Under the pieces are notes generated by a model. It searched no databases. It was not told the origin of the DNA and was given only the letters and a program-made list of their open reading frames with translations. A DNA stretch of 8,817 nt from an uncultured Roseburia sp. (GTDB lineage Bacteria > Bacillota > Clostridia > Lachnospirales > Lachnospiraceae). Both the position numbers and the translations under genes were made by a program. This document shows, piece by piece, positions 1-6,651 of this stretch (its first letter is position 1; each line of letters starts with the position of its first letter). The stretch is taken from positions 1 to 8,817 of the forward strand of contig CAJLGN010000035.1 in assembly GCA_905206195.1 (NCBI GenBank). Direction: 5' to 3'.

Positions 1-291
1 TCCTCCATGCTCTGTGCGTCCAGAATGCGAACGACGGTGAACAATTCCTCAAATATCATCATGTGGGATTTTGAGTCCGTGTCGTTTATACCGGGGTGGG
101 CGCTCACCATATTGCGGCTCAACCCGATGTACTATATTGTTTCCGGTTACCGGGATGCGCTGATCAATAAGATTGCATTCTGGGAGCGCCCCGGGCTTAC
201 CGGATTTTTCTGGGGGTTTACTCTGGTGGTGCTGTTTTTGGGAAGGCGTGTGTTTAAGCGCCTGAGACCGCACTTCGCGGGTGTATTGTAA
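1..291 (+). CDS. wzm: ABC-2 type polysaccharide export permease (Wzm/TagG-like), C-terminal part only
   Basis: This is the end of the membrane subunit of an ABC transporter that moves lipid-linked polysaccharide or teichoic acid across the cytoplasmic membrane. The recognisable part starts near base 58 with IMWDF, passes the family hallmark LNPMYYIVSGYRDALI, has a last membrane helix (about GFFWGFTLVVLFLG) and ends with the typical tail FKRLRPHFAGVL. In whole homologues (about 260-280 residues) the piece before IMW is a hydrophobic helix. Here the in-frame residues from bases 1-57 are polar and contain two arginines, so they may not belong to the permease (see findings). The gene has no start inside the window. 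The cognate ATPase follows 177 bases downstream. The family call is confident; the integrity of the 5' side is doubtful. Confidence 0.85.
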   Translation, partial: SSMLCASRMRTTVNNSSNIIMWDFESVSFIPGWALTILRLNPMYYIVSGYRDALINKIAFWERPGLTGFFWGFTLVVLFLGRRVFKRLRPHFAGVL

Positions 292-468
292 GGGGAAAAA
301 CAGAGGAGCTGATGACGGGGCGGCGCTCATCGGCGTCTTTTGTGGGGGCGCGCTGGCGAAAGCAGCAGAACAATCGGACATTTAAAAAATGGTTACAACG
401 TTTATTTTGTGCGCCTCACAAAGCGTGTTACTGTTCACGGAGTGAGCGATAATGGATAGAGGAGTTAC

Positions 469-1815
469 ATGGATAACAACACAGCAATCAAGGTAGAGGA
501 TGTCAGCAAAGTCTACCGCTTATATCACAAGCCCTCGGAGCGCCTGTTGGATGCGCTGGGATTGGCAAAAGAGGACCGCTTTCAGGAACACCGGGCGTTG
601 GATGATGTTTCCTTCGAGGTCAAAAAGGGCGAGACAATCGGAATCATCGGGACGAACGGTTCCGGGAAGTCGACGATTTTAAAGATTATCACTGGCGTCT
701 TGAGTCCGACCGGCGGGGATGTGGAGATCGACGGGAGAATTTCTGCGCTGCTGGAGCTTGGGGCGGGATTTAACATGGAGTACACCGGGATTGAGAACGT
801 CTATTTAAACGGTATGATGATGGGGTTTTCCAGGGAGGAGATGGACGCGCGGATGGATGAGATCCTGCGGTTTGCGGACATCGGGGATTTTGTCAATCAG
901 CCCTGTAAGACCTACTCGAGCGGTATGTTTGTCCGGCTGGCGTTCGCTGTGTCGATCAATATCGACCCGGAGATTTTGATTGTGGATGAGGCGCTTTCGG
1001 TGGGGGACGTGTTCTTTCAGGCCAAGTGTTACAAAAAGTTCGAGGATTTTAAGGCGCAGGGCAAGACGATTATTTTTGTCAGCCACGACATCAGCAGTGT
1101 GGCAAAGTACTGTGACCGGGTGATTCTTTTAAATAGAGGAAAAAAGCTCTCGGAGGGCAATCCCAAGGAGACGATCAATCTCTATAAAAAGGTGCTGCTA
1201 AATCAGTCGCAGAATATCAAGAGCGGTCAGATCCTTGGAGAGGAAACGTTGGAGGTTGGGACAGAGGGGAGCGCGGCGGACGGTGTCAAAACCTCTGCCC
1301 GGTCAGAGTCCGGGAGAGGGATGCTGCAGACGAAGCTTTGGAAGTCCAATTATCAGTTAAATCCAGATGTAAATGAATACGGCACGGGGGAAGCGGAAAT
1401 CATTGATTTTGCAGTGATAGATGAATATGGAAGCTATACCAATTGTATCCAGAAGGGAACTTCCTTCGAGATAAAGTCCAAGGTGCATTTTGCGGTGGAT
1501 GTCCAGGATCCGATCTTTACCTACACTTTTAAGACGGTGCAGGGGACGGCTGTGACCGGGACGAACACCATGTACGAGAAGGTGGGTGTCGGGCTTGCGA
1601 AGGCGGGAGATACCTATGTTGCCACATTTAAGCAGCAGATGGATTTGCAGGGGGGAGAATATCTGCTCTCGATCAGCTGCACCGGATTTGTGGGCGGCGA
1701 ATTCCGCGCGTATCACAGGCTGTACGATGTCGTGGGTGTGACGGTGATCTCGGATAAGAATACGGTTGGTTTTTACGATATGAATTCGCAGACGACGGTC
1801 GAGCTGGAGAGATAG
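469..1815 (+). CDS. wzt: Polysaccharide/teichoic acid ABC exporter ATPase with C-terminal glycan-binding domain (Wzt/TagH-like)
   Basis: This 448-residue ATPase powers export of undecaprenyl-linked glycan through the permease encoded just upstream. Residues 1-240 form the nucleotide-binding domain: Walker A GTNGSGKST at 61-69, the degenerate signature YSSGM at 149-153 typical of this subfamily in place of LSGGQ, Walker B ILIVDE at 169-174, and the switch histidine H206 in FVSHD. A variable, polar linker (about 245-295) leads to a beta-rich C-terminal domain (about 300-448) that opens with YGTGEAEI, the usual start of the Wzt C-terminal domain. In E. coli O9a that domain binds the modified non-reducing end of the chain and licenses export. 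Many plain TagH-type ATPases lack it or carry something else. The ATG at 469 has a GGAG site about 6 bases upstream. The following methyltransferase and kinase-like genes are candidates for making the cap it reads. Confidence 0.95.
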   Translation: MDNNTAIKVEDVSKVYRLYHKPSERLLDALGLAKEDRFQEHRALDDVSFEVKKGETIGIIGTNGSGKSTILKIITGVLSPTGGDVEIDGRISALLELGAGFNMEYTGIENVYLNGMMMGFSREEMDARMDEILRFADIGDFVNQPCKTYSSGMFVRLAFAVSINIDPEILIVDEALSVGDVFFQAKCYKKFEDFKAQGKTIIFVSHDISSVAKYCDRVILLNRGKKLSEGNPKETINLYKKVLLNQSQNIKSGQILGEETLEVGTEGSAADGVKTSARSESGRGMLQTKLWKSNYQLNPDVNEYGTGEAEIIDFAVIDEYGSYTNCIQKGTSFEIKSKVHFAVDVQDPIFTYTFKTVQGTAVTGTNTMYEKVGVGLAKAGDTYVATFKQQMDLQGGEYLLSISCTGFVGGEFRAYHRLYDVVGVTVISDKNTVGFYDMNSQTTVELER

Positions 1816-1839
1816 CGTTTGGAGAGGTCTGGTTGCTTT

Positions 1840-2688
1840 ATGGATGATGCACAGTTTTTGGCGGATCTGTATGAGATCATAAAACAGAATAAGAGAGAAG
1901 ATTATGACCGGATTATCACGGAGAAGGCGTCCTATCCATATCTGTACCATCTCTCCGAGATCCGCCAGAATCTGGTGGACTGGCTCTCAATTGAGGCGGG
2001 GGACCGGGTGCTTGAGTGCAATCCCGAGTGCGGTGCGCTCACGGGAAAGTTGCTGGCGAAAGCGTCGGAGGTGATCTGCATTGCAGAAAATAGGGCGTGT
2101 GCAGACATCATCCGGGCGAGATGTCCGGCGGAGGCAACGAACGGCGGCAGACTGCGGGTTGTCCGAAAGGATGACTGGGAGAGGCAGGCGGAGATAGCGC
2201 GCTGTACCGTGATTTTGATTGCCGGTGATTTTTACCGGTATATCGGACGGCTTCCGGCGCTGCGCGGGATGCTTGCGGAGGGGGGCAGACTGATCGTGGC
2301 TGATGCAAACCGCTTGGGACTGCGGTATCTAGCGGGGGCGCAGGAGGAGTACAGCGGCGGATATTTTGTCGGTATCGAGGGATATCCCGGCGGCGGGGAC
2401 TGCCTGGGACAGGCCAGATGCTACACCAGGGGAGAGTATGTGAAGATACTCTTAGAAGCGGGGTTTAAAAAAGCAAGATTTTATTATCCGTACCCGGATC
2501 ACAAGTTTCCGTCCTGTGTCTACTCGGATGACTGGCTGCCAAAAAGGGGGGAGCTGTCGGAGAACAGGAGGAACTTTCAGAGGGACAGAATGCAGTTGTT
2601 TGATGAGCGCAGAGTGTATGACACGTTGCTCGGGGAAGGACTTTTTGGCGCATTCTCCAATTCTTTTCTCATAGAGGCAATGCAGTAG
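1840..2688 (+). CDS. Class I SAM-dependent methyltransferase, possible glycan cap methylase
   Basis: The protein (282 residues from this start) has a Rossmann-type methyltransferase core. Motif I reads VLECNPECGALTGKLL (about residues 57-72), followed by the acidic end of strand 2 in VICIAE (78-83). A motif IV-like strand TVILIAG and a post-motif strand GGRLIVADAN come next. The C-terminal third (EAGFKKARFYYPYPDHKFP, then YSDDWLPKRGEL) resembles a methyltransferase type I associate with glycan clusters in Clostridia. The substrate cannot be read from sequence; its place after a Wzt-like ATPase and before a kinase-like gene suggests it acts on the polysaccharide end. Start choice: this ATG has GGAGAGG 12 bases upstream. 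An in-frame TTG at 1819, with GGAGAG 7 bases upstream, would add seven residues and is a real alternative, since the next gene also appears to start at TTG. Confidence 0.88.
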   Translation: MDDAQFLADLYEIIKQNKREDYDRIITEKASYPYLYHLSEIRQNLVDWLSIEAGDRVLECNPECGALTGKLLAKASEVICIAENRACADIIRARCPAEATNGGRLRVVRKDDWERQAEIARCTVILIAGDFYRYIGRLPALRGMLAEGGRLIVADANRLGLRYLAGAQEEYSGGYFVGIEGYPGGGDCLGQARCYTRGEYVKILLEAGFKKARFYYPYPDHKFPSCVYSDDWLPKRGELSENRRNFQRDRMQLFDERRVYDTLLGEGLFGAFSNSFLIEAMQ

Positions 2689-2692
2689 GAGG
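2687..2692 (+). promoter_or_regulatory. Ribosome binding site AGGAGG fixing a TTG start
   Basis: A full consensus AGGAGG overlaps the stop codon of the methyltransferase gene and sits 9 bases before the TTG at 2702. The next in-frame ATG lies 24 codons further on and would remove the conserved-looking N-terminus IYSKYSNERALPFRIRTDIV. The site therefore supports the TTG start and translational coupling to the methyltransferase gene. Confidence 0.75.
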
Positions 2693-2701
2693 ATTTGGGG
2701 G

Positions 2702-3880
2702 TTGGAGAGAACGATATATTCCAAATATTCCAATGAGCGGGCACTTCCGTTTCGTATTCGCACGGATATTGTGATGGGGGAGTCCAATCGGAAAAAAGTA
2801 TATAAATATGCGCTGTATCCGGAGGGGGAAGCACACATTCGGCAGATGGCAAAGAACGGTGAGCGTTTGAACGTGACATATGCAGGCAGTGGAATCTCGT
2901 TCTGCGCGTGCGAGGAGATTGGCGATGGGGCTGGAAAGTCTATCGGCGTCCAGTTTCCATTTCTTCCGGGCGTCTCTCTGCAGGATTGTCTGGAGGCTGC
3001 CGTGCAGGGGGGCGATGAAATGCTTGCGGAGCGGATTCTGCGCCTCTATATCCGCAGAGTGCTCGCGTCGGGCGGCGATGAGCCGTTTGCCGTGACGGGG
3101 GAGTTTACAGAAGTTTTCGGAGAATGCGTGCCGGAGGACGGGCTTGCCTGCGCGGGGATAAGTGATGTTGATCTGATTTTTTCCAATATATTTCTTCCCG
3201 CTGGTGCGCGCGGGGATGACGATGTGTTGTGGACGGTAATCGACTACGAGTGGACATTTGATTTTCTGATACCGAAGGCATTTTTGGTGTACCGAGCCTT
3301 GTATTTTGCGTATCACCAGGTTTTGTACGATACCGAATGGAGTCTTGAATCACTGCTTGAACTGGCGGATATCACAGCGGAGCAGGCGGTGGTATTTCAG
3401 CGGATGGAGGAACATTTTCAGCAATATCTCGGAAAGGGATCGCTCCCGGTGCGAAATATGCAGCGGGTGATGGGAACCAGGATATGGACGCTCCCGGAGA
3501 TGCGTTTCAGTGGTGACATGAGTCTTAGACAGGGCGGGGAAGTTCTGGAAGAATCCGCGTGGATCAAAGTGCGGAAGCTTTTGTACCACATTGACAGGCA
3601 GGTATGTCAGGATGGCAGTGTGATCTGCTCGGGGTGGGCGTGCGCCAGAGCCTGGGATGGAAGAAGTCTTCCGGTGAATATCCAAGTGACCGATCAAGAT
3701 GGCAGAGAGATTCCCGCGCAGATTGAACGCAGGGAGCGGGCGGATGTGGCGAGAGCCCTTAAGATCTGCAATGTGACGAGGCCTGTCTGGGGGTTTGACT
3801 GTGTGTGGATCGCCGCGCAGACAGCGGGGTGGAGAATCATATTCTCTCTGGGAAACAAGAAAAAAGTCTATGAGATATGA
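2702..3880 (+). CDS. Kinase-fold (protein kinase/APH-like) protein with C-terminal beta domain, possible glycan-end kinase
   Basis: I do not recognise a named family for this 392-residue protein, but residues about 1-250 show kinase-fold landmarks in order. A VYK (K35) could be the strand 3 lysine, and E41 or E43 the helix C glutamate. GVQFPFLPGVSLQDCL (82-97) has the form of a hinge plus the first C-lobe helix. DVDLIFSN (155-162) matches the catalytic loop with D157 and N162 five apart. VIDYEW (179-184) gives the metal-binding D181. The HRD histidine is an aspartate. Residues about 293-390 form a separate beta-rich domain (YHIDR..., SGWACAR, RADVARALK, WGFDCVW) of a kind I associate with clostridial glycosyltransferase proteins, though no glycosyltransferase follows. 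The start is TTG with AGGAGG 9 bases upstream. With the preceding methyltransferase it could form a split WbdD-like chain terminator; function is inferred, not shown. Confidence 0.9.
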   Translation: MERTIYSKYSNERALPFRIRTDIVMGESNRKKVYKYALYPEGEAHIRQMAKNGERLNVTYAGSGISFCACEEIGDGAGKSIGVQFPFLPGVSLQDCLEAAVQGGDEMLAERILRLYIRRVLASGGDEPFAVTGEFTEVFGECVPEDGLACAGISDVDLIFSNIFLPAGARGDDDVLWTVIDYEWTFDFLIPKAFLVYRALYFAYHQVLYDTEWSLESLLELADITAEQAVVFQRMEEHFQQYLGKGSLPVRNMQRVMGTRIWTLPEMRFSGDMSLRQGGEVLEESAWIKVRKLLYHIDRQVCQDGSVICSGWACARAWDGRSLPVNIQVTDQDGREIPAQIERRERADVARALKICNVTRPVWGFDCVWIAAQTAGWRIIFSLGNKKKVYEI

Positions 3881-3921
3881 GTTTGTGAGACGTCAAACCC
3901 AGGGATGAGGAAGGATTAGAC

Positions 3922-5343
3922 ATGTACCAATCGAGAGAGAAAATTCAAGATGTGATTTTATTGTTGGCAGATATCGCATGTTTTGTCGTGAGTTATTTTG
4001 GAGGCGGTTATCTGTGGCTGGTCGCATACCGAAATGTGTCCGTCGAGGATATGAAGGCGGAGCTTTTGGGGAGTTTTGGCATTGTGCTGGTGGTTTATAC
4101 GCTGGTCATGCTGTTTTCTGATATTGAGAAAAATTTTATTCGAAGGAATTTTTACCGCGATTTCTTTGCGGGGGTGGAGGCGAGCGTCGTGCTCATTTTT
4201 GTGACGGCGCTGACCATTTTCCTGCAGCACAACAATGCAGACGCCTCCCGCGGCGTGTATTTTTGTATAGCGGGGATGAATCTGGTGTTGTTTTTTGCAC
4301 TCCATGTGCTGGTGAAATATTATCTGCTGAAGGTTTACCGCAACAAGCGGGGGACCAATCAGGTGTTTCTGGTCACGACGTCTGACCGCGTGGCAGACAT
4401 CATAGCGGAGGCCGACAATTCGAGGGACTGGGCGCATCGTTTGGCGAGCATCGCGATCATCGATGACAATCAGGTGGGGAAGTGGTACGACGGCATTCCG
4501 GTCGTCGCGACTTACGACAATATGTTCCGGTATGCGAAGGAGCAGATTGTGGACGAGGTGTTCATCAACGTGCCCTACGACACCGGGAGTTCGCTGGCGA
4601 ATGTGGTCAATGCTTTTGAGGATATGGGGGCGACCGTCCATGTCAGCATTGAGATTTTAAACCGCTTTGACGAGTACCATAAAAGCTTTCATATGATGGG
4701 GAATATCCCGGTCGTGACCTTCTCCAATCAGCATTACGACTGGAAGATGTTGATTGTAAAGCGCTTGATGGACATTGCGGGTGCGATCGTCGGGCTTGCA
4801 ATCACCGCGGTAGCGACGGTTCTTCTCGCACCGCCGCTTCTGATCGAGTCGCCGGGGCCGCTGTTCTTTTCTCAGAAGCGTGTCGGAAAGAACGGAAGGT
4901 TCTTTCAGATATACAAATTCCGCTCGATGTACCGCGACGCGGAGCGGCGGAAGAAGGAACTGGAAAGTCAGAATGAGATGAACGGATTTATGTTCAAGAT
5001 GAAGGATGACCCAAGAATCACGAAGGTCGGAAAGTTCATCCGAAAGACCAGTATCGATGAGCTGCCACAGTTCCTAAATGTTTTAAAGGGTGACATGAGT
5101 CTGGTGGGTACCAGGCCGCCGACGGTGGACGAGTTCCGGCAATATGAGCTGCACCAGAAGCGGCGCCTGAGCGCAAAGCCGGGAATCACCGGACTTTGGC
5201 AGGTCAGTGGAAGAAATAATATCAATGACTTTGAGGATGTTGTAAAACTGGATGTGCAGTATATTGATAACTGGAGCATCGGAATGGATATCCGAATCCT
5301 GCTAAAAACGATCAGAGTCGTATTTGAAAAGGGCGGAGAGTAA
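3922..5343 (+). CDS. Polyprenyl-phosphate hexose-1-phosphate transferase (WbaP/WcaJ-type initiating enzyme)
   Basis: The enzyme moves a sugar-1-phosphate from a nucleotide sugar to undecaprenyl phosphate, the first step of repeat-unit assembly at the inner face of the membrane. The 473 residues have the long-form layout. Four N-terminal membrane helices lie at about 11-33, 48-66, 86-102 and 112-133, followed by a nucleotide-fold middle domain (about 146-265, starting NQVFLVTTSD) and a hydrophobic re-entrant helix (about 279-306, KRLMDIAGAIVGLAI). The catalytic domain carries SPGPLFFSQKRVGKNG, YKFRSMY, the Asp-Glu pair in SIDELPQFLNVLKGDMSLVG (D379, E380), GTRPP and KPGITGLWQVSGR. The length is normal for the family. 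The ATG has GAGGAAGGA 6 bases upstream. Which sugar it uses cannot be told from the sequence. Confidence 0.96.
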   Translation: MYQSREKIQDVILLLADIACFVVSYFGGGYLWLVAYRNVSVEDMKAELLGSFGIVLVVYTLVMLFSDIEKNFIRRNFYRDFFAGVEASVVLIFVTALTIFLQHNNADASRGVYFCIAGMNLVLFFALHVLVKYYLLKVYRNKRGTNQVFLVTTSDRVADIIAEADNSRDWAHRLASIAIIDDNQVGKWYDGIPVVATYDNMFRYAKEQIVDEVFINVPYDTGSSLANVVNAFEDMGATVHVSIEILNRFDEYHKSFHMMGNIPVVTFSNQHYDWKMLIVKRLMDIAGAIVGLAITAVATVLLAPPLLIESPGPLFFSQKRVGKNGRFFQIYKFRSMYRDAERRKKELESQNEMNGFMFKMKDDPRITKVGKFIRKTSIDELPQFLNVLKGDMSLVGTRPPTVDEFRQYELHQKRRLSAKPGITGLWQVSGRNNINDFEDVVKLDVQYIDNWSIGMDIRILLKTIRVVFEKGGE

Positions 5344-5358
5344 GAAGGGAGACGAAAC

Positions 5359-6651
5359 ATGAGCAGAGAGTATAAGATGGATAAGGAATATAGTTTTCAG
5401 GAGATCATACGCTACAATTTGAGAAAGTGGTGGTTGGCGGTCATTCTGGCGCTTCTTTGCGCGGCGGCGCTCGGCGGGTACAAATACACCACCCTGCACC
5501 AGTATGTGGAAAATGAGATGTATGAGAATAAGCACCAGGTGAAAGGCTCTCTTTTTGTCAGCGCTTACAGTGATTCCAGCGTGGCGGAGCGCGCCGGAAA
5601 TGTCATGAATATCTCAAAGAGCAGCCGCGCCTATGAGAAGTTCGCCAAGATTACCGGGTTATCAATCACGCGGGATGAGTACATGAACCTGTTCGAGGTG
5701 GAGCAGGGGTCCGTGGCGGGTGTGGTGTCCGTCTATGTGACTTACCCCGCCACAGTCGGAAATGCAACGCTCGCGAACGAAGAGATTGCTATGGGATTCA
5801 CGGAGGGCGTGATGGAGGCAACTATCAAGACCTGCGAGGAGATGATCGAGGAGGGCTGTGTCACTGTTTTAGACGCGCCGTACGCGACCAGCGAGATCTT
5901 GAAGATTGCCACCTACTCCATCACGAAGGAGGATTTTAACAAGGCGATTTTTAAGGCAGTCACCGCGGGAATTCTTTTGGGAATCATTGTTGAGATCGTG
6001 CTCTACACCTTCTGGATGCTTCTGTACAAGAAGCCCAAGAACACGGAGGAGATCAGAGAATGTCTGGATGCGAACATCATTGATGTTTTAAAGAGCGGTG
6101 CGGACAATGAGGACGCCTTTAAAAAGGTTGCACTTTATCTGAAGGATGACGCGAAGACCTGCAACCGGATCGCGTGCATTCCAGTGCAGTGCCCGAAAAA
6201 GGATGTGGCTCTAAAGCTCGCCATGAGTTATGCGAACGAGCAGAAGCGCACACTCTACGTGGATCTCGCCGTGGCTGAGGTGAACGGGGATGAGGCGCAC
6301 TCGATCAGCGCGTATATACTCGGTGAGGCGGAGTGCGCACAGCCGTTACAGATGAATGCATATCTGGATTCCGTGTGCAGGAATCAGAGTGCCGAGAGGG
6401 GAATGGATATCGCCGGAAACAAGAAATTTGCAGCTTTTATTGAGGAGATGAGCGAGCGCTATGAGTGTATTGTGATCAACAGCGAGGACGTCTCCCAATC
6501 GGCGGAGGCGTACGCGGCGGCGAAGCTCTGCAATAAGTCCTTCGTGGCGTGTGGAAGAAAGACGGTGAAAAATGAGAGTCTGTACCGGGCAAAAAATACG
6601 GCGAATGTAAATGACATCCACATCGATGGAGTTTTGGTGTATGAATTGTAG
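5359..6651 (+). CDS. CpsC/Wzz-like chain-length protein fused to a degenerate BY-kinase-like domain
   Basis: This 430-residue protein has the two-helix topology of polysaccharide co-polymerases. Membrane helix 1 is at about 24-41 (WWLAVILALLCAAALGGY), an outside loop spans about 42-197, and helix 2 is at about 199-222. A cytoplasmic domain of about 200 residues follows, laid out like a CpsD/BY-type tyrosine kinase. IACIPVQCPKKDVALKLAMS (271-290) aligns with the strand and helix around Walker A, TLYVDL (298-303) with Walker A', and YECIVINSEDVSQSAEA (368-384) with Walker B. The key residues are gone: no GxGK(S/T), and IIDTPP has become VINSED. There is no C-terminal tyrosine cluster (the end is GVLVYEL). 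It probably sets chain length or organises the polymerase without its own kinase activity. GGGAG lies 7 bases before the ATG; the gene starts 15 bases after the preceding stop. Confidence 0.9.
   Translation: MSREYKMDKEYSFQEIIRYNLRKWWLAVILALLCAAALGGYKYTTLHQYVENEMYENKHQVKGSLFVSAYSDSSVAERAGNVMNISKSSRAYEKFAKITGLSITRDEYMNLFEVEQGSVAGVVSVYVTYPATVGNATLANEEIAMGFTEGVMEATIKTCEEMIEEGCVTVLDAPYATSEILKIATYSITKEDFNKAIFKAVTAGILLGIIVEIVLYTFWMLLYKKPKNTEEIRECLDANIIDVLKSGADNEDAFKKVALYLKDDAKTCNRIACIPVQCPKKDVALKLAMSYANEQKRTLYVDLAVAEVNGDEAHSISAYILGEAECAQPLQMNAYLDSVCRNQSAERGMDIAGNKKFAAFIEEMSERYECIVINSEDVSQSAEAYAAAKLCNKSFVACGRKTVKNESLYRAKNTANVNDIHIDGVLVYEL
6628..6631 (+). promoter_or_regulatory. Ribosome binding site for the overlapping membrane-protein gene
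   Basis: GGAG lies inside the last codons of the chain-length gene, 9 bases before the ATG at 6641. It is the reason for choosing that ATG over the in-frame ATGs at 6611 and 6626, which have no comparable site and would lengthen the overlap. The resulting 11-base overlap suggests coupled translation. Confidence 0.55.

Noticed and set aside
425..453. Promoter-like GATAAT at 448-453 before the ATPase gene
   Set aside because: No matching -35 box stands at 16-18 bases, and transcription from it would start at or after the ribosome binding site.
2669..3316. Long open frame on the minus strand (215 codons) opposite the kinase-like gene
   Set aside because: It lies fully antisense to a gene with family-like motifs, has no good ribosome binding site, and its product is arginine/histidine-rich without domains, as expected of a shadow frame.
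3881..3898. Short hairpin GTTTG...CAAAC between the kinase-like gene and the sugar-phosphate transferase
   Set aside because: Only five base pairs with an 8-base loop and no T run after it; too weak to call a terminator.
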